Source: Parabacteroides faecalis
GTDB lineage: Bacteria > Bacteroidota > Bacteroidia > Bacteroidales > Tannerellaceae
Direction: 5' to 3'
DNA length: 64,000 nt
NCBI RefSeq assembly: GCF_022809355.1
Contig: NZ_JAKZMM010000012.1
Coordinates: 1 to 64,000, forward strand
The position numbers and the translations under genes were made by a program. This document shows positions 1 through 6,938 of this stretch, one piece after another. The notes beneath the pieces are model-generated. The model did no database searches and had not been told where the DNA came from. It worked only from the letters and a program-made list of their open reading frames with translations. Each line of letters starts with the position of its first letter. The stretch's first letter is position 1.

Positions 1-115
1 GATGGTGGCTACATATTGATGTTGTGCTGTTGCTTTTTACTGAAAGCTGCTACTAACGACTCATAAATCTACCCTTAATCGTGTATTGGATGATAGTTGC
101 GGATTTTAGGAATTC

Positions 116-496
116 ATGAAAAGGTCAACTATACAAGATTCCATGTTCCCAGGTTGTCCGGTGAGGAATATTCTGGCAAGATTATGTGACAAATGGGCAT
201 TACTTGTTATTTATATTTTGGACAGGTCTGGTAAGGAAAACATGCGTTTTATGGAATTGAAACAGCAAATGCCGGATATCTCACAGAGAATGCTGTCAAT
301 GACACTTCGTACCTTGGAAGAAGACGGATATATTACAAGAACGATATTCTCAGAGATACCGCCCAGAGTGGAATATGCTCTTACAGAAAGAGCAAAATCT
401 TTGAAGCCGATCCTCGATTCGCTACTCCAATGGTCTTTCGAACATATGGATGATATTATGAGTGACCGTAAAAAAACGGTTTCTGTTAATGATTAA
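116..496 (+). CDS. HxlR-family winged-helix transcriptional regulator
   Basis: A 126-residue protein with the HxlR/MarR-like winged-helix layout. The N-terminus has the conserved GCPV cysteine followed by LCDKWALLVIYIL, then the recognition region with ISQRMLSMTLRTLEEDGYI and the wing with IPPRVEYALTE. In this family the N-terminal Cys (here Cys14) can sense electrophiles or oxidants, as in YodB and HypR; that function is family knowledge, not shown here. The gene sits 27 bp upstream of an MDR oxidoreductase and leads a row of four redox genes on the same strand, so it probably regulates them. The inducing signal cannot be read from the sequence. Confidence 0.93.
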   Translation: MKRSTIQDSMFPGCPVRNILARLCDKWALLVIYILDRSGKENMRFMELKQQMPDISQRMLSMTLRTLEEDGYITRTIFSEIPPRVEYALTERAKSLKPILDSLLQWSFEHMDDIMSDRKKTVSVND

Positions 497-523
497 TCGT
501 ATTTACTTTAATGCTGATGTAAA

Positions 524-1525
524 ATGAAAGCTGCTCAAATCAAGAAATACTTGAAAGAAATTAAGGTTTCGATCAATGAAGTTCCCATCCCGGAGCCAAA
601 GGGGAATGACGTTCTTGTAAAAGTTATGGCTGCTGCCGTAAATCCGCTGGATATTCTTCAACTGACAGGAAGTGTAAAGCTGGTACAGGATTACCGGATG
701 CCTCTTACATTGGGTAACGAGTGTTCCGGTATTGTGGAAAAGGTGGGTGATGACGTAAAAGATTTTTGTGTCGGTGACCGGGTTTATACACGACTCCCGA
801 TAAATAATATAGGAGCTTTTGCTGAATACGTTGTTGTTGATCATGAAGCCTTGGCTAAAATGCCTTCAGGTTATGAGTTTATAACTGCTGCCGCAATACC
901 GCTGGCCGGTTTGACCGCCTATCAAGGACTTGTTGAAGAACTTGAGGTCCAATCCGGAAAGACACTGTTGATAACAGGCGCTTCCGGCAGTTTCGGACAA
1001 ATTGCCGTACCCATAGCCAAGTCAATGGGACTGCGTGTTGTCGTGACCGGAAATACACGTTCCCAAGATAAACTCCTAAAAATGGGAGTAGATCAATATG
1101 TAGATTATAAGAAGGAAAATTATTGGGAAATCTTATCCGATCTGGATTATGTGATTGATACTTTGGGGGCAAATGAATTTGAACATGAGCTGTCTGTCTT
1201 AAAAAAAGGAGGCCGGCTACTCAGTTTGAGAACAGCCCCAAACAAGATGTTTGCCAAACAGAATGGCTTTTCATGGTTCAAGAGACTTCTGTTCACGCTT
1301 GCCGGAAGTAAATTCGACTCGAAGGCTCGTAAACAAGAAAAAGAATACCGCTTTATGTTTGTCCGTTCAAGTGGAGACCAGCTTAAACGGGTAACAGAGA
1401 TCGTGGAAAAATACCATATCATGCCTGATATTGATGCAAGAACATTCTCTCTGTCACAGGTGAATGAAGCACTTGGGCTTATGGCTCATGGGAAACTAAA
1501 TGGAAAGATTATCATTAACATGTAA
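524..1525 (+). CDS. MDR-family NAD(P)-dependent oxidoreductase (quinone oxidoreductase type)
   Basis: A 333-residue medium-chain dehydrogenase/reductase. The GroES-like half contains GNECSGIVEKVGDDV and GDRVYTR, the Rossmann half contains ITGASGSFGQIAVPIAKSMG (the A-x-G-x-x-G type NADPH loop), and the C-terminus ends in the usual GKLNGKIIINM. No structural-zinc cysteine cluster is visible, which fits the zinc-independent quinone reductase branch that reduces enones or quinones with NADPH. The stop codon overlaps the first possible start of the nitroreductase, so the two are translationally close. The exact substrate is unknown. Confidence 0.92.
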   Translation: MKAAQIKKYLKEIKVSINEVPIPEPKGNDVLVKVMAAAVNPLDILQLTGSVKLVQDYRMPLTLGNECSGIVEKVGDDVKDFCVGDRVYTRLPINNIGAFAEYVVVDHEALAKMPSGYEFITAAAIPLAGLTAYQGLVEELEVQSGKTLLITGASGSFGQIAVPIAKSMGLRVVVTGNTRSQDKLLKMGVDQYVDYKKENYWEILSDLDYVIDTLGANEFEHELSVLKKGGRLLSLRTAPNKMFAKQNGFSWFKRLLFTLAGSKFDSKARKQEKEYRFMFVRSSGDQLKRVTEIVEKYHIMPDIDARTFSLSQVNEALGLMAHGKLNGKIIINM

Positions 1526-1539
1526 TGGAGGATATAAAA

Positions 1540-2385
1540 ATGTGTAAAAAATTACCTATACCAATAATCGAAACAATCAAGAAACGCAGTAGTGTTCGTA
1601 CTTACCAGGACAAGGAGCTTGAACCTGATGTAAGAGAAAGGCTTCAAGGCTATATGGATAGCCTTGAAAATCCTTTTGGAATGCCGGTGAAGAAGTATAT
1701 GATCGATAAGAAGCTGGCTTCCGAAGGTGAAAAGCTTGGTACATATGGAGTAATAAAAGGAGCAAGTACTTTTTTGGGTATTTCTATCCCTGATACAGAC
1801 CTTGCTCATGTAGCTGCCGGATACGAGTTTGAAAATCTGATTCTGGAAGCAACGGCATTAGGGCTGGGTACAGTCTGGTTGGCAGCAACATTCAACAGAG
1901 AGGGTTTTGCTTCTGCAATGGGAATTCCCAAAGATGAACTGTTTCCGGCCATTTCTCCTGTCGGATATCCGGCTGCCAAGCGCAGTATGACGGAATCGCT
2001 GATGAGGACTGCCATGCGTTCTTCCAGCCGAAAGGAATGGTGTAACTTATTCTTTTTGGATAATTTTCAGACACCTCTTTCTAAAGATATGGCCGGTGAT
2101 TATACTGAACCACTGGAAATGCTCAGACAGGCTCCGTCTGACAAGAATACACAACCTTGGCGTGTGTTGAAGTCTGGACGTGATTATCATTTCTATGTAA
2201 CATATAAGTCTGGAATTTCGAGAGGAGAAGAAATCATCAAGAGGGTGGATGCCGGCATTGCCTTGTCTCATTTCCATCAGGCAGCTCTGGAACTTGGCTT
2301 GAAGGGATGTTTTAAGCAGATGGAACCTGCAAATATCGAATTGCCGCAAAATACTTATTATATTACCTCTTGGCATGTGGAGTAA
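1540..2385 (+). CDS. nitroreductase family protein (TM1586-like double-domain type)
   Basis: The protein opens with a nitroreductase-type FMN-binding start (IKKRSSVRTYQDKEL) and has a second half with similar features (PSDKNTQPWRVLKSG). At about 281 residues it matches the TM1586-type putative nitroreductases, which are roughly a duplicated nitroreductase fold. An ATG at 1525 overlaps the upstream stop codon, but a GGAGG Shine-Dalgarno lies just after it at 1527-1531, 9 nt before the ATG at 1540, so 1540 is the better start. It probably reduces nitro or quinone compounds with a flavin; the substrate cannot be told. Confidence 0.88.
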   Translation: MCKKLPIPIIETIKKRSSVRTYQDKELEPDVRERLQGYMDSLENPFGMPVKKYMIDKKLASEGEKLGTYGVIKGASTFLGISIPDTDLAHVAAGYEFENLILEATALGLGTVWLAATFNREGFASAMGIPKDELFPAISPVGYPAAKRSMTESLMRTAMRSSSRKEWCNLFFLDNFQTPLSKDMAGDYTEPLEMLRQAPSDKNTQPWRVLKSGRDYHFYVTYKSGISRGEEIIKRVDAGIALSHFHQAALELGLKGCFKQMEPANIELPQNTYYITSWHVE

Positions 2386-2422
2386 AACAAAATAGAACAT
2401 AAAGATAAAGGAGATAGAAGAG

Positions 2423-3184
2423 ATGAATATCTATGAAATAACTTTCAGTCCGACTGGCGGAACAAAAAAGGTGGCTGGTGTTCTGGCCAACGAATTAGGT
2501 CAAAACATTACAGCTATTGACTTGTCAAATGGTAGTGTTGATTTTTATCAATTCTCATTGACTCATGAAGATATCGCTATAATTGCCGTTCCATCCTATA
2601 GTGGTCGAGTTCCTTCCATCGCTGCCGAGCGCATGGCAAAGATTCAGGGCAATGGGGCAAAAGCAATTATCGTTTGCGTGTATGGGAATCGTGCATACGA
2701 AGATACCTTGGTTGAACTTCAAGATATTGTGCAACAGGCTGGATTTTCGGTCGTATCGGCCATAGCAGCCATAGCAGAACACTCAATAGCTCATAAATAT
2801 GCCACGAACAGGCCAGACAAGGATGATTATGAACATCTAAGAGCGTTTGCCGGCAAGATTGGGAAGAAGCTGGCGGAAAATGATTTCTCTATTCCGGCAA
2901 TACCTGGTAACAGACCTTACCGAAAAGCTGCAGGTGCCGGCATAGTACCTAAAGCTACAAAGGCATGTACCCAATGCGGTCTCTGTGCTTCCAGATGTCC
3001 TGTTGGTGCCATCGACAAGAACAATCCGGCAAAAGTGGATAAGAAGGCTTGTATATCATGTATGCGTTGTGTCTCAATATGTCCGCATCAGGCAAGAAAG
3101 GTGAACGGATTGCTTCTTGTAATCGTAAACATGATGCTGAAGAAGGCATGTAGTGTACGAAAAGAATGTGAGCTGTATATCTGA
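2423..3184 (+). CDS. EFR1 family ferredoxin (flavodoxin fold plus two 4Fe-4S clusters)
   Basis: The N-terminal third is a flavodoxin-like domain with the FMN phosphate loop FSPTGGTKKVA at residues 7-17. The C-terminal part has two bacterial ferredoxin motifs of the form CxxCxxCxxxCP (CTQCGLCASRCP and CISCMRCVSICP), each expected to bind a 4Fe-4S cluster. This arrangement defines the EFR1 family of low-potential electron carriers, common in gut anaerobes. As last gene of the four-gene row it could feed electrons to the two oxidoreductases upstream; that link is inferred from position only. A strong hairpin follows the stop codon. Confidence 0.93.
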   Translation: MNIYEITFSPTGGTKKVAGVLANELGQNITAIDLSNGSVDFYQFSLTHEDIAIIAVPSYSGRVPSIAAERMAKIQGNGAKAIIVCVYGNRAYEDTLVELQDIVQQAGFSVVSAIAAIAEHSIAHKYATNRPDKDDYEHLRAFAGKIGKKLAENDFSIPAIPGNRPYRKAAGAGIVPKATKACTQCGLCASRCPVGAIDKNNPAKVDKKACISCMRCVSICPHQARKVNGLLLVIVNMMLKKACSVRKECELYI

Positions 3185-3220
3185 AGTATCGCTTTGAGTG
3201 GGCATACTAATAAAAACAAA

Positions 3221-3271
3221 CCGGCTTCCCGGAAGCAGCTGGTCAAGTTGGCCAGACTTCAGGGAAGCCGG
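3221..3271. terminator. Bidirectional hairpin terminator between EFR1 and the HU-like gene
   Basis: A perfect 10-bp outer stem (CCGGCTTCCC at 3221-3230 and GGGAAGCCGG at 3262-3271) encloses a further inner pairing. On the minus strand it is followed by a T-rich run, so it fits a terminator for the HU-like gene and probably also ends the redox operon on the plus strand. Confidence 0.75.
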
Positions 3272-3290
3272 AATCATTACAGGGCAGGGT

Positions 3291-3716
3291 TTACACGCCG
3301 CCGCCTTCTGCGCCATCGTCTTTATCGACGGTGTAGCGGGCAAATTTGGCGACATCGCGCATTTCCTGCAAGCGCTTGCCCGGATGGAACACCACCTTCG
3401 GCTTGCGAAGCATCGAAGCACTAAACTCTTCGGGTGTGGCTGATCCGGTACTGCCGACCGAGATACGGAAATTACCCAAATCTCCGAACTGAACGAGTTC
3501 GCTGTTCTTCAGGTGTGAAACCATCGCCCAGATCACACGGTCCAACACCGCCTTGATATCGGCCGAAGTCAGCGTACAGGTTTCAGCGATCTCATCGCAC
3601 AAATCGTCGAAGTCCACCCGGCGCGTGTTAACGGCCAACGCATAATACAACTTCGCGTCTTCCAACGCACCCTTACTCATGTCTTTTCTCTGCACTAACG
3701 TATAAGAAATTGCCAT
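3291..3716 (-). CDS. HU-like DNA-binding protein (Bacteroidetes HU-HIG type)
   Basis: A 141-residue protein starting MAISYTLVQRKDMSKG, the usual start of the Bacteroidetes HU-like family. It has the helical dimerisation part (DIKAVLDRVIWAMVSHLKNSELVQFGDLGNFRISVGS) and the DNA-binding arm region, then a short acidic/Gly tail (DKDDGAEGGGV). Such proteins are often found beside phage-like or capsule-linked modules in Bacteroides. A -7 element TACCTTTG lies on the minus strand at 3781-3788, and the upstream DNA is shared with the lipoprotein gene at 15340 and is phased every 10 bp, as expected for bent DNA. HU prefers bent DNA, so self-binding is plausible but inferred. Confidence 0.93.
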   Translation of the reverse strand: MAISYTLVQRKDMSKGALEDAKLYYALAVNTRRVDFDDLCDEIAETCTLTSADIKAVLDRVIWAMVSHLKNSELVQFGDLGNFRISVGSTGSATPEEFSASMLRKPKVVFHPGKRLQEMRDVAKFARYTVDKDDGAEGGGV

Positions 3717-3780
3717 AACTTTATCAGGACAAGTCTTTTATAGGTTCGGCAACCGCGCCTCTTCCTCTCTTGTCACACAA

Positions 3781-3905
3781 CAAAGGTACAACGCCCGAAA
3801 ACCGTACTGTTGACTTATGTGTATTTTCGCGTCAGTTTCGGTATATTTTGGTATATTTCGGTAAATTTCTGCATTTTTCGGTAAGTTTTCGCACGTTTTT
3901 GGGGC
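3781..3905 (-). promoter_or_regulatory. Promoter and phased A/T-tract upstream region of the HU-like gene
   Basis: Minus-strand -7 element TACCTTTG at 3781-3788. Starting 17 nt further upstream, bases 3806-3854 are a 49-bp exact inverted match to 15238-15286, in front of the lipoprotein gene. From about 3836 to 3905 the plus strand reads as a run of decamers (TTTCGGTATA, TTTTGGTATA, TTTCGGTAAA, TTTCTGCATT, TTTCGGTAAG, TTTTCGCACG), giving T-tracts once per helical turn, which predicts curved DNA. Confidence 0.75.
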
Positions 3906-3970
3906 ACTGTTTTGCTAGTAGAAGCGCAGCGGTGCTATCCATTTAAGATGGAATCTCAATGTAGGCGGAA

Positions 3971-4012
3971 AGGGATCAAATGGGATCAGTGTGGATCAAT
4001 GTGGATGAAATA
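3971..4012. repeat. 10-bp tandem repeat, four copies of a GGATCA-type unit
   Basis: GGATCA or GGATGA recurs at 3973, 3983, 3993 and 4003, exactly every 10 bp, in a gene-free stretch (3906-4076). No reading frame fits. One-turn phasing suggests a protein-binding array or simple slippage. Apart from this, the adjoining palindromes and the HU promoter region, nothing else is seen in the 3717-4174 gap. Confidence 0.7.
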
Positions 4013-4079
4013 GGGGGAAGTTTTAGGGAAATGGCCAACTGGAGCAGACAAAAACCGGCATTCTTCATTATGCGAAGTA

Positions 4080-4102
4080 GAGGCGCAGCAACGCTGCGCC
4101 TC
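4080..4102. repeat. GC-rich palindrome of the island family (single copy)
   Basis: A near-perfect inverted repeat whose arms are GAGGCGCAGC and GCTGCGCCTC. The same palindrome, with a 2-3 base variable centre, recurs about twelve times between 4.0 and 17.3 kb and nowhere else in the window. A degenerate relative lies near 3920. Confidence 0.85.
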
Positions 4103-4174
4103 GGGTGTTAGGTTATGATTGAATGGTGGATGATATTTTATAAAGTATGAATTCTTATATTTATGAATTGAACA

Positions 4175-6640
4175 TTACTGCTTAGGATTAGATAAGTGTT
4201 TCTCTAAGTTTTGAATATAAGTATTAAGAGCCTGTGACTTATTTTCAATATTGATAAGAAATTGCTTAAAATTTGGAATCCATTCTCCATTTGATTGCCC
4301 TAACTCATTGTAGTTAATAAATAATTCCTGTAAATACAAATGACTATATAATATACTTTCAATAGGATAATTTGCGATAAATTCGTCGATATTAAGCTTT
4401 ATATGTTTTTTAGCTATTTCACAAAGTTCTAATCTATCACTGAAATAAACTTTATCAACTATATACCAGAAATCTTCATCAAAATCCTTATAAGAACCAC
4501 CTTTTTGTATATAAGGGTTCCAGTATAAATTAAATATGTCTTTGTAGCTAATTTGGGCGATGTTGAATAGTTTCATTAAATTGGTGTATTCCATATCTGA
4601 GGAAAGTACTAATGTCAATTTCTTTTTAAGAATTTCTAATGAATCATTTTCGAGAATTTCTTTTTCATAGAAATAATGATATAATGCATTCCCTAATGTT
4701 TGTTTCTTATCAGAAGATACTGATTGATTACTTTTTAACAGATCCCATCCTGGTATTGGGATTAAAATCCTTTTTTCATTCCTTCTATATTGTTGGGATG
4801 TCCAAACTCTTGATTTAGGTGTAATTTCCAATAAAGCAGTGAAGAATTGTTCCCATTTTTCTTCGGTTTCGCATTGAAAATTCTCAATTAACCTCATTAA
4901 ATTATGCTGATCAAAATCTTCTTTATTCCATTTATTTAGGTTAGTTTTAAAATCATCTAGCCCATTATTAAAACTTGATTTAAATGTGCTTTTTTCAACC
5001 AACTTTTTATCAAAAGTTCTGTTGAAATACAGTTGATAGGAATTTATATAGCAAATTCGAGCTACACCATTTCGCTCTTGATCAAATAATTCTCTAAAAA
5101 TTATATATGTTAATTCTATATTTTCATCTCCCACATCTTTTTTCAATCGTTGTTCTATATATTCTTCTTCTGAGAGTTGTTCATTATTGTTCTTGATTAA
5201 GTCTAAAATATCTTTATCCATATTTAAGGAATAACTATTCATATTCCATTTAAGGCATTTATCATTATAAGCATACAAGCCTGTATCGGCAAGGTTTGCT
5301 AAAAAAGAATACGCATTGGAATTTATCATTTGTAAATAGTTGATGAGAATATAATCATAGAGATCCAGTTTTATTCCATCTTCATCTTTCAAATCAGTTA
5401 AACCACATTGGATTGTATTACTTAGACGTTTTGCGTTTCTTAAAGTGATATTATTACCTATTCTGGTCATGAAATCTGTAATTATTTTTTCTGCATTGAC
5501 ATCGAGCAAAACCAATGAATTGACAAGTCCTTTTTTTATAGTTTCAAGCTGTTCATTCCTGCTTACGACTGGTAGAGGATAAATAATATGAAATACTTTT
5601 TCCAAGTAAGAAGAATCTATATGTAACATCTTAAGGCAATTATTTATGTATTCTTCATCATAGGCAACAATAAAAAAAATATTATTAAAGTTAGCTATAA
5701 CCCTTATAAGTTTTATTATATCAAAAACCTCTTCACTCGTTAGACGATCAAGATCGTCAATTTGAATTATCAGAGTTTTATCTAATTCCTTTATTTGTTT
5801 ACTGATACTTTGAAAAAGTTCTTCAGGGCTCTTACTCCTATAGAATATTGATAAGATTTTAGATAAATATGATATATCGGCATCTATAATCACTTTTGCA
5901 TATTCATTAATAGTATTCTTTAATGAAATATCATTTATTCCATCAGCAATAATTTTTAATAATGACTTTACAGAAGTTTGATATTTGCTACATTGCCAAA
6001 CATTTAAACGTAATAATATCACATCCTTACGAGATAGAGCAGCTTCTCTCATAAGATTGAAATATGAGGTTTTCCCTTGTCCCCACTTACCTCTTAATCC
6101 AATTATAAGAGCTCCATCAGAGGTCCGTTTTTTATTCTTAATTAGCATGTTCAATAAATTCTCTGCATCTTTCGCATAGCTTAATTTATCCTCGTTTTTT
6201 GATTGTATGGGATTGTTGCTTATAAGCTCAGAAGCTGAATTATTGGAAAGAAACTTGTTGTAAATATTTTTCATCCATTTTTTTACGTACTTAACGATGC
6301 TAATGATCAAAGGAATAAATATGACATCTGCATATTTTATATCATCAAATAGTATTTCGTATTTCCAATTTGGATGCTCAATCAAATTTTGCCGATATAA
6401 GAAGTATAATAATGAAATGAACAGACAGTGAATTAGAATACTAGCATGAATAATTTTTATGTTTCGAGCTAATTCAATAGCGGCGAAAAACATTATAATA
6501 ACATATAGTACTTTTGCCCATATATTAGCATAATTAAGAGCCATAATGTATTTATCTATAAATGCATTGATTTGTGACTCAAATACTATATTCAAAAAGA
6601 GAATTGCAATCCAAAATATTACCACCTTAGTATATTTCAT
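4175..6640 (-). CDS. KAP family P-loop NTPase, membrane-anchored
   Basis: An 821-residue protein. Hydrophobic segments near residues 6-22, 43-57, 64-82 and 105-120 should place the N-terminus in the membrane. The KAP NTPase domain follows: Walker A GLRGKWGQGKTS (181-192), Walker B TLIIQIDDLDRL (289-300) with the paired Asp, and a sensor-like FFIVAYDEEYI (about 325). KAP NTPases are a STAND-like class often found on plasmids and mobile islands, and some act in phage defence. The C-terminal half has no domain I recognise. The gene is visibly more AT-rich than its neighbours and is flanked by palindromic repeats, so it was probably acquired. No partner effector gene is adjacent. Confidence 0.85.
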   Translation of the reverse strand: MKYTKVVIFWIAILFLNIVFESQINAFIDKYIMALNYANIWAKVLYVIIMFFAAIELARNIKIIHASILIHCLFISLLYFLYRQNLIEHPNWKYEILFDDIKYADVIFIPLIISIVKYVKKWMKNIYNKFLSNNSASELISNNPIQSKNEDKLSYAKDAENLLNMLIKNKKRTSDGALIIGLRGKWGQGKTSYFNLMREAALSRKDVILLRLNVWQCSKYQTSVKSLLKIIADGINDISLKNTINEYAKVIIDADISYLSKILSIFYRSKSPEELFQSISKQIKELDKTLIIQIDDLDRLTSEEVFDIIKLIRVIANFNNIFFIVAYDEEYINNCLKMLHIDSSYLEKVFHIIYPLPVVSRNEQLETIKKGLVNSLVLLDVNAEKIITDFMTRIGNNITLRNAKRLSNTIQCGLTDLKDEDGIKLDLYDYILINYLQMINSNAYSFLANLADTGLYAYNDKCLKWNMNSYSLNMDKDILDLIKNNNEQLSEEEYIEQRLKKDVGDENIELTYIIFRELFDQERNGVARICYINSYQLYFNRTFDKKLVEKSTFKSSFNNGLDDFKTNLNKWNKEDFDQHNLMRLIENFQCETEEKWEQFFTALLEITPKSRVWTSQQYRRNEKRILIPIPGWDLLKSNQSVSSDKKQTLGNALYHYFYEKEILENDSLEILKKKLTLVLSSDMEYTNLMKLFNIAQISYKDIFNLYWNPYIQKGGSYKDFDEDFWYIVDKVYFSDRLELCEIAKKHIKLNIDEFIANYPIESILYSHLYLQELFINYNELGQSNGEWIPNFKQFLINIENKSQALNTYIQNLEKHLSNPKQ

Positions 6641-6938
6641 CGTATAATCTTTCTACTTTAATTATTCCTTTATTCCACCATTAAAAAACCATTCACAAAA
6701 GCATTAGGAAATCCCAAAAAACCGCTCAAAGAATGCGGATAGTTTTTCGATAACTGTTGCTTTCTTCTTTTCTCGGCCACCGCCGAAACGGGCGGCAAGA
6801 TTTTATCTAAGTCTGTGCCAGTTGTTCGGAGATGCTCGTTACAGTAAGGCAATTATTTGTATGATAGCTATCATCTTGTTTAAATTCAAGCTATTGATAT
6901 ACAATCCAAAGAATTCCTGACTTGCAGTTTTATTTTAC
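6641..6938. other. Intergenic stretch between the KAP NTPase and the helicase fusion
   Basis: About 300 bp with no convincing gene. A 60-codon minus-strand reading frame (6670-6852) is present but has no recognisable domain and no clear start signal. I see no palindromic repeat and no strong promoter for the KAP gene here. Confidence 0.5.

Noticed and set aside
1-115. Sequence before the HxlR gene
   Set aside because: No clear promoter match, no gene and no repeat could be supported.
6670-6852. 60-codon frame on the minus strand between the KAP gene and the helicase fusion
   Set aside because: No domain, no signal and no start signal; it may be a fragment, but I cannot support it as a gene.
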